A DNA stretch of 64,000 nucleotides from Patiria miniata (GCF_015706575.1 NW_024037076.1:16124898-16188897); one strand, 5' to 3'. Positions 11,251 through 23,728 are shown, counted from the first letter of the stretch. Translations and numbers: made by a program. Notes: a model not told the origin generated them from the letters alone.

Positions 11251-12898
11251 GGGATCTGAAGTATGTTTTTGGTGGAAGTGTCCTCCAAATTTGTATTTGC
11301 CTCACTGTAAACCATGTGTTTAGGTTTAGAACACCTAAATAAACACTAATCTGTGACAGTTTTTAAACATGTGACGCAGTTTATCCAATGAACATGTTTA
11401 ATTTGAAAACATATTTGGTGTTTAAAATCAGCACACTGACGGTGTTTAATCTTTAAACGGAACAGTGTTTAAAATATATACATCAAAGGCGTTTAACATT
11501 TAAATACTACTGACATTTAAAAAGTAAACACACAGTCAAAAAGAAAACACGTCAATCTGTTGTAATTTTAAACATGTGACACGTTTATTGCCTGTGACAG
11601 ATTTTAAACATGTGACGCCATTTATTATTATTTTCAAGTGTTTATATTCACAGTGTGTGTTTAGTTTTCGAACAGTATTCAAAATTGCAAGTAAAACTTC
11701 AGTCACAATATTAACAACATTGAAATAAACGCATTAAGGGCACTTCACAAAGCTATCTCCATTTTCACATATAGGATTGTGGTGAAAGGCCTATTGAGTT
11801 CTATCGAATCATGAAAATGGACACAATAAAATACAAATGTACTTTTATGGTCACCCCTAGAGAATATTTTACATTACGACAGCAAAAATAATGTGACATT
11901 TATGTGAATATACTACCATGCCTATCAGTATGTTTCCAACAATCCTTTTTTAAGACCCCAACATTAAGGCCAATTACATTTTTTACAAGTATCAAAACAA
12001 AGAAACAAAAACATAAACAAACACAAAAGGGTGAATTTGAAGTAAATGAATATATCTGTAAATAGGGCTAAAAACAATTATTTTCCAATTCAATGAGAGT
12101 TAGAAGTAAAACTGCAAATGAATTATACTTGTTTTTTAAAACCTATGAAGGTTTGCGTTATACATGTAGTTTGAAGTGGTAAAATAAGTATTGATCTTTA
12201 GCTGAGATTTCAACAGTATATCCAATTAATTTATACACAAATACCTTGTAGTGAACTGCCTGAATTTGCTGGAATCTGCCAGGAAAACTTTTCTCTGATT
12301 ATGATTTTTTGAAAAGAACTCAAAGCACGTGAAAATACTTTGGATAATCCAAATCAAAGGCATAGTACCCCGAAGCTGGAGAAGAAGCGCATCATTGTAC
12401 GTGTTGTAGTTTGAGACTTTCTTGATGGTGTCTCCACATGTAATGTAAACTGTAGTTTTGATGCAGATACTCTGTCTGGTTCAGCAGAATTCTGTGGACA
12501 TAAACAAGATTTCTGAGTGAGCCATACAAAAACTGATCAACTTTGAAAGTGAAACCATGCTCACAGTAAAAAAAAAAAATGGAGACCCTAACATGACAAG
12601 TCATTAATAAAGTTTACTCCAGGAAGAATATGAAAACTGATTACAAAATTGGGTTCAAAAGTAAATTGCACAATTGTCGGCCTTTTTGGGACTCGCGTCA
12701 ATATTAACCTTTGTTATCAGAGATAATGTGCACAAAGACTGTAAAGTTACAGCTTGAGCTTGATCATGGATCAAATATTAAAAATAAAATCTGAAGAAAA
12801 TAGGCAAGCTTTTCACAGTTTCGTACCAATAACTTTGCAGTCATGTAGGTATTTACGGAGACTTTGTATTTAAAATTTAAAAATTTAAAAATTGTATT

Positions 12899-13041
12899 TG
12901 TGGTATCTTTAGGGGAGCGGGCACTAGGAAGAGTCAACTAAACGTGGCGGCCATTTTGCACGAGACACTCTCCGGTGTCGTTTATTCAACTTCAAGAGAG
13001 GGCGCTCTTTAACATCAACAGTAATACGTTAACACATTACA
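12899..13041 (-). repeat. 3' LTR of the Gypsy element
   Basis: 143 bp, a near-identical partner of 17625-17767. On the element's strand it starts TGTAATGTG and ends GATACCACA. An AATAAA-type signal lies inside (GAATAAACGA). Confidence 0.9.
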
Positions 13042-13426
13042 CTCCTCCCCCCTTAGTTTTGGACCCCATGAACTTTCAAGTAAAAAAAAAATGCAATGAG
13101 TTATTTGCCTCAGCAAATTATTTCACCATACAAAAATGAGATACATGTGAGTGTCCCTAATTTATCATTGGTCCTATAAAAGCAGAAATATTAACATGTG
13201 TCCCCTTTATCCTTCCAAAATGTGTTCACAATCCTAATTTTGCTAAATTCTTGTTTTTGGAGAATAACCAATGACCTTGGTTAAATTTATAACTACATGT
13301 ACATGTATTGACTGTTTAAACACATGTATTTCTGACAAAATTGTGAATAAATTTTAATACAATCACATGTAACCATGAACACTGTTTCTTTTCTTTTTGT
13401 TTTGCGTACAGTTATGTAGTTTACAA

Positions 13427-14410
13427 TTACAAATCAAGTCTATCGGGTGCTTTTCTGTTTCTTTGTGGATAACGCCTCTGAGAATTTTCCGTGCAGTTTG
13501 TCCCTGTCCCATTAGTTCCCCGCACTGGACAACTTTGAGAATCCCTAGCTAGATTTTGAGGAGTGACCTGACATTTATCAGGAGTTTTCACATCGGTCTT
13601 ATCACATGTGTCGCTCTTTTTCTCTTGTTCTGGTGACTGTGGTAAGTTTACTACTAATTCTGGACCGTTTGTGTAACTTGGGACCCCTACCGGTACAACA
13701 GACTCTGACTGATTTTCTTCTTGGGAGGGAAAAATGTGGTCAATATGCACATACCTGTTTTTGCCATTTTTATACACATGAACAATGTATGTACGTGGTC
13801 CACAAACTTTGACTACTTTTGCAGGCAACCACTTGACCAGACTGTTTTCATGACTGTTGACCCTCACTTTCTGATCTACCTAGAGTGTTCGCTCCTTTAC
13901 TCTACCTTGGTCATGATATACCCGTTGTTTTTCTTGTTTACTCTCTACTTTTTGTGCCAAGTTGGGTTTCAAGGGGGAAAATCTTGTTCTAGGTTGCCTC
14001 TTGAGGAATAACTCTGCTGGAGTTCTACCTGTAGTAGTCTGTGGTGTGTTTCTATACATTATGAGAAAATTGGCTAGTTTGTGATGCACTGATAGATGCT
14101 GCTTTTTTCGGGTTTGGATCAAACATTTGTTTGATCAGTGCTCGTTTGACAATTTGAACAGTCCGCTCTGCTGCTCCACTTGAAGCAGGGTGGTATGGTG
14201 CCACTCGGGTATGTTTGATACCGTTCCTGTCCATACACTCTTTGAATTCAGCTGAAGTGAATTGTGGCCCATTGTCTGAGACGATTTCTTCTGGTAGTCC
14301 ATAGGAGGAAAACAACCTCCTCGAGACATCCAGAGTTTTTGCCGTAGTTATCGTTTTCATGGGGTACACTTCGACCCACTTTGAGTGACTATCAATCAAA
14401 ATCAACAATT
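13427..14410 (-). pseudogene. Gypsy integrase core and C-terminal region (fossil)
   Basis: Downstream of the main frame, minus-strand text encodes an integrase catalytic core (LLILIDSHSKWVEVYPM, SDNGPQFTS, HPASSGAAERTVQ) and then a basic C-terminal part ending near RRYPQRNRKAPDRL, typical of Gypsy integrase tails. Broken; treated as part of the 12899-17767 element. Confidence 0.85.
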
Positions 14411-14465
14411 GCTGACCTTTTAGGTCGGCGAAATCAATATGTACCCGTTGCCAAATTCGGGTAGG

Positions 14466-17400
14466 CTACACCCATGACTTGAGTGGAGTCGTAGGAGGAG
14501 CATTTCGGACTGATAGGCACGTGGTGCAGGCGTTTACAAGGTTTTCGATGTCCTTATCTAACCCTGGCCACCACAAGTAGCTACGTGCTAGGCTTTTCAT
14601 ACTACACATACCCATGTGTTGGTTGTGGAGATCACTTAACAATCTGTCTCTATGCTTACTTGGAATAACTACCCTTATCCCCCACAAAATACAGCCCTTA
14701 TCAATTGACAATTCAGCTCTACGCCTGAAGTATGGTTTCATCTGTTCATCTGGAACAAAACCTGGCCAACCATTTGCTACTAAGTCATACACTTTGGCTA
14801 ACTCTGGGTCAGTTCTAGTGGCTCTACTGATATCATCTGATGTAATCGGCAACTCATCTATGTATGAGAAATACTTGACCTCCTGTACATTAGAATGGTC
14901 AACCTGTCTTGGTAATCTGGATAATGCGTCTGCATTTCCATGGTCTACAGAACGCCTATACACAATCTCATAAGTGTATGCAGACAGTATGATAGCCCAT
15001 CTTTGCATTCGCGCTGCGGCCAATGTCGGAATGGATGCCTGCGGATTGAAAATGGCTGTGAGTGGCTTGTGGTCTGTGACCAGAATGAATTTCCGTCCAA
15101 TCAAGTATTTGTGGAACTTCTTGACTCCAAATATCAACGCCAATGCTTCTCGCTCTATTTGCGCATAATTTCTCTCACTTTGTGACAGAGTACGCGAGGC
15201 GAATGCAATGGGTCTTTCTTCCCCATCTGGCATTACATGCGAAATCACAGCACCTACTCCATATGGAGAGGCGTCGCAAGCAAGATGTAATTCTCTACTT
15301 ACGTCATAGTGTACCAACAAAGTACTTTCCATGAGCTGGATTTTACTTTGCTGGAAAGCGGTTTCACAGGCAGCAGTCCATTTCCACTTCACATCTTTTC
15401 GCAAGAGCTCATTCAAAGGGTGCAACAGTGTTGAAACATTTGGAATGAATTTTCCATAGTAATTCAGTAGTCCCAAATAGGACCGGAGCTCAGCGATGTT
15501 TGTGGGGCTGGGAGCCTGCTTGATCGCTTCCAACTTCTCCACAGTTGGGTGGATGCCCTCAGCATCAACTACATGCCCTAGGTACTCTACTGACGGTTTA
15601 TGCCACTCACACTTTTGGCTTTTTACCCGCACATTATACCTCTCCAAACGCTTCAGGACCTCATCAAGTATTTCACTATGCTTTTGTTCAGAGGGTGCAG
15701 AGATGAGGATATCATCTAGATAACAGACAACTCCCTCAATCCCCTGCAAAATCTGATCCATCACACCCTGAAATATCCCGGGTGCTGATGATACCCCAAA
15801 CGGTAACCTATTGAACTGAAACAGCCCAAGGTGAGTATTTATGGCCAGGAACTTTTTGGACTCTGCATCCAACTCGAGCTGTAGGTATGCTTGTGCGAGG
15901 TCGATTTTTGTGAAAATCTTTCCCCCTTCTAGTGTCGCAAATAGGTCCTCTGCGTTTGGCAAGGAATACTGTGTGTCATCTAACAACTTATTGATTGACA
16001 CCTTATAATCACAACACAATCGCAAACTACCATCAGGCTTAGGTACTGGTACAATAGGCGAGGCCCATTCACTGCGTTCTACCTTACTTATGATGCCTTC
16101 ATCTTGCATCCTTTTTAACTCTTTTTCTAGTTTTTCTTTCAGAGCATACGGTACCGGACGCGCCTTGCAAAACACCGGTTTAGCATTATCAATCATATGT
16201 ATGTGCGCCTTGAACTCAGTGATTGGGCCCCCCTTCTCACTAAATACCGTTTTATACTGTTCTTTCAGTCCTGCCATGTCCTTGGCTGGTTGACTGACAT
16301 GAGGAGAGTCCTTGGCTGCTCCGCTTGTGTCTTGTACTCTGAAGATCTGAGGCCAGTTCACCTTGATTTTGTCCAACCAGTTCCGACCGAATAAGGCTGG
16401 CTTGTCTCCCGCCACTACGTATAGTGGCAGTGTCTGTGTCTGACGCTCGTACGTTACTGGCAGAGTGAGTTTTCCCCGCACTTCTATGGATTCTCCTCCA
16501 TAAGTTTTCAGTTTCACGGACGACGGTTCCAATGTCCAGCTTGAAAACTGCTGCTGGTAGGTCTTATCTGATATGATGGATACAGCTGCCCTGGTATCCA
16601 GCTCCATCTCTACTGAAGATCCTGCTAGGTCAACAGTCACAGCGATGCCCTTTGCTGGTGAGCTCACTGAACTTATCGTGTAAACCAGAAAGTCGCCTGA
16701 TTCATCACTGTCCGCGTCTGCGGCCACGTGTTTCACCGACTTCGAAGACTTGCCATCCTTTGGTGTCTGATTCTGGTACCGTTTCTTTCTGCATGCCTTG
16801 GAGATGTGCCCAACTTTATTACAACAATAGCATGTTGCTCCTTTGAAGGGACATTCCCTTGGCGAATGTTGACCTGTGCATCGGTAGCAGTTCCCACTTC
16901 CTGGTTGGTTCTGTGCCGATTTAGGCCCACCACTTATTGCAGTGGGTGCTGGCTTCCTCTTTGGAGTGAAGACTTGCTTGGCAGTCATCTTTTTCACCTC
17001 CAGACTGGCTCTTGGTTGTATATGTAGTTCCTGAGCTTGCTTATTTGCCATCTCAAATGCTACCGCCAGCTGCAGTGCCTTGTCAAAAGACAGCTCTTTC
17101 TCGGTTAACAGCTTCTTCTGACATGTGGTGTTGATCAACCCACACACTAGTCGATCTCTTAAGGCATCCTTCAGGAAGTTTCCAAACTTGCAGGTGGTTG
17201 CCAGACGCTTCAGTTCGACCACATATTCATTCACAGATTCCCCTGGTTTCTGGTCTCTTTTGTGGAATTTGAAGCGCTCTGCGATTGTCAAAGGTTGTGG
17301 TGAGTAGTGATTCTTTAGCAAAGTTTTCAGTTCTTCCAGTGATTTATCACTCACTTTGTCTGGTGATACCATTGACTTTAACAGCGAGTACGATTTCGGC

Positions 17401-17543
17401 CCTATGACCGTAAGAAAAACACTCACTGCTTTTGCATCCTTGATGTCGTTGGCAATGAAGAACTGGTCCAACCTTTCCAAATAGCACGTGAATGTTTCCT
17501 TTCCTTCGTCAAACTCATCCACTTTTCCGATGATCGCCGCCAT
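14466..17543 (-). CDS. Gypsy gag-pol main reading frame (gag, PR, RT, RNase H, start of IN)
   Basis: 1025 codons. Residues 1-200 are a capsid-type gag. Two CCHC zinc knuckles lie at about 219-251 (CX2CX3HX4C and CX2CX4HX4C). A retropepsin-like region covers about 300-395. Reverse transcriptase covers about 480-660, with the YLDD catalytic box at 608-611. RNase H lies at about 740-860 (D-ASPYGVGAV, TDHKPL motifs). The integrase HHCC zinc region is near the C-terminus. As a fossil it copies element RNA into DNA and is not a host gene. The start at 17543 is the first Met after the primer-binding site. Confidence 0.9.
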   Translation of the reverse strand: MAAIIGKVDEFDEGKETFTCYLERLDQFFIANDIKDAKAVSVFLTVIGPKSYSLLKSMVSPDKVSDKSLEELKTLLKNHYSPQPLTIAERFKFHKRDQKPGESVNEYVVELKRLATTCKFGNFLKDALRDRLVCGLINTTCQKKLLTEKELSFDKALQLAVAFEMANKQAQELHIQPRASLEVKKMTAKQVFTPKRKPAPTAISGGPKSAQNQPGSGNCYRCTGQHSPRECPFKGATCYCCNKVGHISKACRKKRYQNQTPKDGKSSKSVKHVAADADSDESGDFLVYTISSVSSPAKGIAVTVDLAGSSVEMELDTRAAVSIISDKTYQQQFSSWTLEPSSVKLKTYGGESIEVRGKLTLPVTYERQTQTLPLYVVAGDKPALFGRNWLDKIKVNWPQIFRVQDTSGAAKDSPHVSQPAKDMAGLKEQYKTVFSEKGGPITEFKAHIHMIDNAKPVFCKARPVPYALKEKLEKELKRMQDEGIISKVERSEWASPIVPVPKPDGSLRLCCDYKVSINKLLDDTQYSLPNAEDLFATLEGGKIFTKIDLAQAYLQLELDAESKKFLAINTHLGLFQFNRLPFGVSSAPGIFQGVMDQILQGIEGVVCYLDDILISAPSEQKHSEILDEVLKRLERYNVRVKSQKCEWHKPSVEYLGHVVDAEGIHPTVEKLEAIKQAPSPTNIAELRSYLGLLNYYGKFIPNVSTLLHPLNELLRKDVKWKWTAACETAFQQSKIQLMESTLLVHYDVSRELHLACDASPYGVGAVISHVMPDGEERPIAFASRTLSQSERNYAQIEREALALIFGVKKFHKYLIGRKFILVTDHKPLTAIFNPQASIPTLAAARMQRWAIILSAYTYEIVYRRSVDHGNADALSRLPRQVDHSNVQEVKYFSYIDELPITSDDISRATRTDPELAKVYDLVANGWPGFVPDEQMKPYFRRRAELSIDKGCILWGIRVVIPSKHRDRLLSDLHNQHMGMCSMKSLARSYLWWPGLDKDIENLVNACTTCLSVRNAPPTTPLKSWV

Positions 17544-17624
17544 CGTATAACGATCGTAATCTATAACTTTATCTTATCTATTTAAGACTCTGGTACCGCA
17601 GGATCCCATCCTCGTCGCCAATTT

Positions 17625-17767
17625 TGTGGTATCTTTAGGGGAGCGGGCACCAGGAAGAGTCAACTAAACGTGGCGGCCATTTTGCACGAGACACTCTCCG
17701 GTGTCGTTTATTCAACTTCAAGAGAGGGCGCTCTTTAACATCAACAGTAATACGTTAACACATTACA
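17625..17767 (-). repeat. 5' LTR of the Gypsy element
   Basis: 143-bp partner of 12899-13041. The primer-binding site follows at about 17606-17621, separated from the LTR by a few bases. Confidence 0.9.
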
Positions 17768-19794
17768 GTATTCACCTAGAATGTTATACTTTTTCATTTC
17801 ATGATGTTTTACCGCCAAAGTAAATTTACAGTGGAAGTTGAAAGGTTATTATGCAAGATAGAATCTCAGCCAAACATCATCATTCAATGAAATTGAAGAT
17901 TTGAATAATATATTTTACAATACAAAATTACCTCATGAATAGTTAGCACTCTCCTCGTCTTCGTACCCTCGCCACGTTCAAACTTGGTGTTCTGCTGGAC
18001 GTACATGTATGCAGTTACATCGAGCATCTACAGAGGACCCTATATTCAAAACATAACACATGTTCTGTAAAACGAACGTTTTGAATCACTGTGAAATACT
18101 GCATGGTACCCAAAAATTTAGGGATATTTATTGTGTACACGCACTGCGGGTTTTTCAAAAGTTTTATACACAGCTGATCTATACAATCACACACTGCACT
18201 GCTAAATGACGATCAATGCCAAAAGACACTTACCTTATTTTAAAAGTCAATAGCTTCTTTCATCTGCAAGGGATTAGACACACCCTGAAAATATACAGAA
18301 AGAAAATATTACACAATATACGCCAATAACATCATGTGAAATGGAAATTATGGTTAAACAATTTGTACCTGACCATACAAATACTAGAATTTTCTTTTCA
18401 AAATCATTCATATGCTGGTCCCTTTCAGCTTACATAACTTAGGCAGAGGTGATAACACTAGCATGCTTTTATTGAATAGTTAATCACGATTTAAAAAAAA
18501 ATCCACTTCACTGAATTTTCCAAGATTACAAACATTTTGATATTGCGTGTTTGCAATTGTAATTCGCCCCATAGGCTTATAGCCTCATATTAAGTATACA
18601 CTCAACAAAGACCACCCCATAATGTGGCTCAAATACAGAACTTCCTTCATAATATTGTGAGCTGCACAGCAGTTATACTGTATAACAGCATCGTCATCCA
18701 AGAAAAATAATATGAGGAAATCAAAATCAGGGTTGTTTTTTCCCCTTCATATTCATGTTTTATCACACGATCCTTTGGCCAATAATTGCTCCCACTAATT
18801 CAACTCATCTCACATTTCTAAATCTATCATATTGTATATCGGGATTAATTAAATCAAACAACACAAAAGACAAAACTTACCACCTGTGTGGAAGCTTCCA
18901 GAACTGGTTCAAACTACAACCGTCGTACTGCATGCACAGAATACGTTGCATCTGAGTACTCTTGCTGACTTGGCAATATGCATACCAAACTTGACCTCTA
19001 GCCTAGGTCATGACCAACTGTTAGTACCTTCTGTGAGACTACATCATACATGTATATTGTTTCATTACCCGATGCAAATTTTGTTACCATGCACGAATGA
19101 CGATACTAATTCTCGCCATTACATTATTATATTAGTGTGCCCAGATTATTGTCAGAAAAATGGCGGTTGGCTTTGTGCCGCGTAATAACTGCCCCGATTA
19201 TGCCAGCACGCAATCGGATTTAATCCTATTGGTTAAGACCTAACATCACGTGGTCATTTTAAACATCGTGACGTGTACCGTGTTTATTAGGTGTTGAACA
19301 CAAACAGCTAAATTAACAACTTGAGTTATTATTAGTGTCCTAATTAGTTAATAAGCCTTTTTTTAAACAAAGTGTTATTCTTTGGGAATAAACAAAATGC
19401 TAACTAGTGAAATTGAACAGTTAAAATATTTTCTAAAACCGATAATAAACACCCTATAGCACTGTTGACATTAAACGCTAACTGTTTTGTTTAAAAACAC
19501 ATGATGTGTTTAATTTTGTCACATAGTGTTTAAATCTAAAACACTGCGTTTATTTTTTAAACGTGTCACATGTTCTTGCGTTTTACAGTGAGCTGATCAA
19601 CATGAAATTTTGTGACTTTTCCAAACTTGTTACAGTGGTCACCATGGTACCAAACACACTTTTGTAGTGTGTTCATAATTACCATGGCAACCGATGTAAA
19701 GACATCGGTGCTCATAAACTAAAAGCAAAATACTTCCATTTTCAAAACCTATCACGGAGGAATTATCTTTAGGGCAAAAATTATTATGTACCAT

Positions 19795-20065
19795 GTATAC
19801 ATGTATCCATATTACACCCCCCCTCCCCCTGCGCTTTCCAGATATTCCAAACCACTCCCACAATGACAAAAGAATAGCCAAACCTACATAGTGCATATAA
19901 ATATGTGGACTTTCCGCAATTAAGGCAATATGTAAAATACATGCTGAATTCTTTGGGAGGGGGAGGGGTCGTTGCTCATAATGAGCACTGGAGTAGGAAG
20001 AGGGGTGGCAGGGGCTGCAGGGGCTGTGAAAAGGGTACGGCTTTAAGTGTAAGTTATGAAAGGTT
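19795..20065. repeat. Direct duplication partner of 21205-21490
   Basis: The block GCGCTTTCCAGATATTCCAA through GAGCACTGGAGTAGGAAGAG to GTGTAAGTTATGAAAGGTTC recurs at 21205-21490 in the same orientation with small differences. It makes the right side of the inverted structure longer than the left. Confidence 0.7.
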
Positions 20066-20999
20066 CATAATTGTTTTTTTAAACTAAAAGCAATAATACT
20101 TCCATTTTCAAAACCTATCACAAAAGTATTATCTTTAGACTGAAATTCGTGGCTATATAAGTAACAACAATACATGCTCAGTATTTAACGTGGCCAGCAT
20201 CGGTGCGAGAAGCACATGTAGTTTTCACCTTTCAATCTGCATTTTGTTTGTTTTGATGTACTTCTCTGATTATTACATGAATCAATTGCAGAGCATTAAA
20301 TAACATCACCAAAATTATGTATATTTACCTTAGTTTTGCCAATTCGGGTTGAAAACCCACACATTTTACAACAAAACAAATCAGTAAGTATATAGTCGCC
20401 ATGGCAGTGACAATGGATGCATACAATTACCTGACTGGGATGAATGTTTACACATAAAATACAGAAATTATGCCCCAAAGAGTTTGGAAAAATACAAATG
20501 TATATATATAAAATATCTAGCGTTAACAGCAATAGAACCAAGAATGTCATATTATAGAGTAGTGGTCAACCAATATTTTCCTGCCAAATCAGTTGTAGGA
20601 AAATCGGTCAAAGCATATATGCAAATCAACATGGGATCACAGTGTGCTGTACCCCTCCCTTTTAGAAAAAACAAACAAATACCCGCCAGAAAGGGTTCAA
20701 ATCTGTAAGCACTTCGTTAGGTGGGGAAGTTGATTTTTTTTTTAATTAACACATTAACAAAACATTCCCTGTTTGTATACCCCCCCCCCCCCAAAAAAAT
20801 GTAATTTATAAGCACTCATACATTGCGTGCCATGCAACAATGGATGCACCACAGAAGTGTGGCCTGCATGTTGACTACTGATGACTACTGATGAGTTTGG
20901 AAAAGACTCAAATGTCATGCTGGTTACGAAATTACAATTTTGGAGGGCATAGCAGCACCCACAACGGTAGTATATTCGACTTTATATGCACTCGATCTG

Positions 21000-22615
21000 A
21001 CCATAACTACACGTAGGGCCAAGACAATTCAATCAATCAAAACAGATTGAAGCCGTCTTGAGTTTTCGTTAGCGCGATAGTTGTTTTAAAGTACATGTAT
21101 TTTGATATACAGATATGAGTTATTTGCTCTCTAAATCGCCATATAATTTCTCTGTATTAAAAAAAATTAATAATAATAATTTTGTTTAAAAAAAAGCACT
21201 ATGCACCATGTACATGTGTCGATATTACACCCCTTGCGCTTTCCAGATATTCCAAACCACTCCCACAACGACAAAAAAAATAGCCAAACCTACATAGTGC
21301 ATACAAATATGTGGACTTTCCGCAATTAAGGCAATATGTAACCTTCACAATAATACATGTTGAATTCTTTGGGAGGGGGAGGAGTCGTTGCTTATAATGA
21401 GCACTGGAGTAGGAAGAGGGGTGGCAGGGGGTGGGCTGTGAGACCGGTACGGCTTTTAGTGTAAGTTATGAAAGGTTCACTTGCAAATTGATATCTATTT
21501 ACAATTTTAATGTAGGCAAATACAATTAGCAATCAAAATCTGAATTTGATGGCAAGGGAATGGGCGGGGCGTAGCTAGGAGGGGAGGACTAGACATCATT
21601 TTTTTTTTAACTAATGGATGCATTTCAATCAGAGGACAATGGATATCATGGCCATTATTATTCATTGCGGCTTGCAAACACATGAGTTTTGCCCATGTGG
21701 CAATGATTTTACCGACAAAGCCAAGTTATTGGTGGGTGGTCACACCTGACCCTCAACCCCAAGCAATGCCCCAGGGTGGGGGAAGGGGAGGCTGTGAAAA
21801 GGAAGTCTATGTAATTTCTAAAGTGTTCAATTGCATATTATTTATTTACATTTGTTTCGTTATGCAACATACAAGTTCTAAATTCGGTGGCAAAGGGGGT
21901 GGGGGTGGGCGGGGCCTAGCCAGGTGTGGGGGGACTACACGACCTACTACTCATCCACTAGTCTAAAAATGATACACAATGTGATTCTGTTTCAGAAACT
22001 GTGCTAGATTCATGAACAATACCAATTATACAAGTTAGTACTCAAAACAAAGGAAAACACTGAAAATACACTTTTTACGGTTTTTGTGAAATTTACCATT
22101 TTGGAGCGCTACTGCACAAAGGATATACAATAACGCAAAGTGTTCTCGCCAGATATGAAAAGACCAATGTCTGAACTAATCATAGTCGAAAGGAAATTGT
22201 TTTGAGTGCCCTGGCAAGTGCCACTTTGGAGGGTTAAAAATGGGGTAAAAATGCAATTTTGCTAGTTGTAGAAACATGCTGTATTGTAGGGCCTAAAAGT
22301 AAGATAAAGGTGATTATTCAAAAGTGTTTCTATTTATGTTTTGTAAGGGTAAGGATGATACTTTGTCGTGAGATACTTTTGTGACTTTACTTCGCAGTTT
22401 GGATTGATGACCTTTGAAAATAACCCTCCAAATATGAATTTTCGCAGCCTCAAAATTGTCACAGAAAGGCCAAAACACATAAGGGCCCGTTACCATGGCA
22501 ATGAGCAAATATGTTTAAAAAGTCTATTTTGGTTACTTGCTCCCCAAGTCCTTTCATTCCACAAAGTATAACATTTTTTTTTTAGCGTGGACACTTATAT
22601 GAAGTATTTACAAGA
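21000..22615. repeat. Right arm of a 13-kb inverted repeat
   Basis: Reverse-complement partner of 9565-11250. TTTGCTCTCTAAATCGCCAT (about 21124) marks its inner part and GCGTGGACACTTATATGAAG its outer edge. Divergence from the left arm is moderate, with several indels, so this is not a recent duplication. Confidence 0.7.
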
Positions 22616-23640
22616 AAAGACTCTTAAGCAGCAAATTAATAAACAAGTTAATCAACAATGCATACGAAAATGCAAACTTTGCAACTGCAAGTAAACAAAA
22701 ACTAAAATTCAGCAAAACAATTGGTAGCTTCTCAACTGAGATTTCCAACAAATGCCTAAGGGAAATCAAACGTAACAACCAAATAAATAATATAATTACA
22801 GTCTTGAAATAATAACAAACTGATTATAGAAAGCAATATAACCCAACGAAAAATGAACTGCTCACTTCTCAATAAACTAATTCAAGGAAACAAAAAATAC
22901 TAAAGTTTGGTTTTATGTTTAAGATACAATCCCCCCAAGATGGTTGTGATGTCTGGGCTGTCGTCCCGGACGCACTATTGGGTCAGAGGTGGACCGGATC
23001 TATCAGTCACCGGCTGGCGAGTATAGGTCCACTGGATCCTTGCCGACACTGAGTATAGGTTCGGGCTCACAGGAATGGAAATTGGTTGAGGTTCCAAACC
23101 GGGGTCCCTATAAACCCTAACCCTAATCCAATGGGACGTCGGACCGATGGGACGTCGGACCGACGGGACGTCGGACTAATAGAGACGTCCCCAAAACAAT
23201 CTACATTAACTGTAGTTCTCCTCGTGACACGATGTCTTTTGTTTTAATTATTACAACTTTAACCGTGGGCCTACAGGGTCTAAAAGACGCTTCCCTCCTA
23301 CTGCATGGATACATTCTGTTAAAAAAAAGACCACAACAAAGCGGATTCGTATCTCTGTTTTAGGGTTGAAAACGGCCAATAACGATTAACGGTCAAGTAT
23401 ATGTTTCCACCTTTATAAGTCAAATTCAACTCTCTCACATGATTTCCGATCTGATAAAAACAGTTTCAGAACACTAAAAATCTCAGCTACAAGTTAAAAC
23501 TTAAATGGACTCCCACTAAATGCGTATCAGATTAATTTACAATTCATTGGTACCCCCAACCAATTTGATCTATTAATGAATGTCGTATTGAAAGTAAACG
23601 AATCTTTTACTTTTAGTGATTATTGACGACTGAGTTTCTC
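22616..23640. other. Upstream of the LRR gene; short tandem repeat, no gene
   Basis: AT-rich until about 22920. Then comes a GC-richer patch with three tandem copies of GGGACGTCGGACCGA-like 15-mers (about 23142-23180), preceded by a short CCCTAACCCTAA stretch. The remainder should hold the 5' UTR and promoter of the LRR gene; I cannot point to a specific TATA box or start site. Confidence 0.4.
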
Positions 23641-23728
23641 ATGATGGGTTGGACTTGTTCATCGTTCTCTCTGCTGGTTACCATCACTTTGATGTTGTGT
23701 GCCACCACTTCTGCACAGTCCTCAACAG
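23641..23728 (+). CDS. LRR gene exon 1: signal peptide
   Basis: Starts ATGATGGG. It encodes MMGWTCSSF, a hydrophobic core SLLVTITLMLCATT, then SAQSST, a good secretory signal with cleavage likely after the Ser-Ala. It ends CAACAG before GTTGGT, phase 1. The phase predicts a next exon of length 3n+1 ending in phase 2, which is what 27597-27699 (103 bp) provides. Either of the first two Met codons could be the start. Confidence 0.75.

Larger units (their letters stand above)
12899..17767 (-). mobile_element. Ty3/Gypsy LTR retrotransposon, complete ends
   Basis: A minus-strand element bounded by two 143-bp LTRs (12899-13041 and 17625-17767) that begin TG and end CA and differ at about one position, so it is young. 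The 5-bp duplication GTATT lies on both sides (12894-12898, 17768-17772). The primer-binding site, TGGCGACGAGGATGGG, follows the 5' LTR. Gag-pol order is gag, protease, RT, RNase H, integrase. The short LTRs, double zinc knuckle and gag-pol fusion resemble the Mag-like lineage known from sea urchins and insects; lineage is inference. The coding region shows a few breaks in its 3' part, so this copy looks inactive though structurally whole. Confidence 0.9.
11303..19590. mobile_element. Large CACTG-ended element (8.3 kb, CMC/EnSpm-like)
   Basis: The left end is CACTGTAAACCATGTG; the right end read on the other strand is CACTGTAAAACGCAAG. Both subterminal regions (about 11303-11700 and 19260-19590) are crowded with GTGTTTAAA and AAACATGTGAC-type motifs in both orientations, as in transposase-binding subterminal repeats of CACTA-like elements. 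I found no duplicated flank and no transposase. About 4.9 kb of it is the inserted Gypsy element. 11700-12898 and 17773-19260 hold no recognisable gene. Superfamily is inference from the termini. Confidence 0.5.

Noticed and set aside
23106-23122. Telomere-like CCCTAACCCTAA
   Set aside because: Only about two repeat units; more likely chance than an interstitial telomere.
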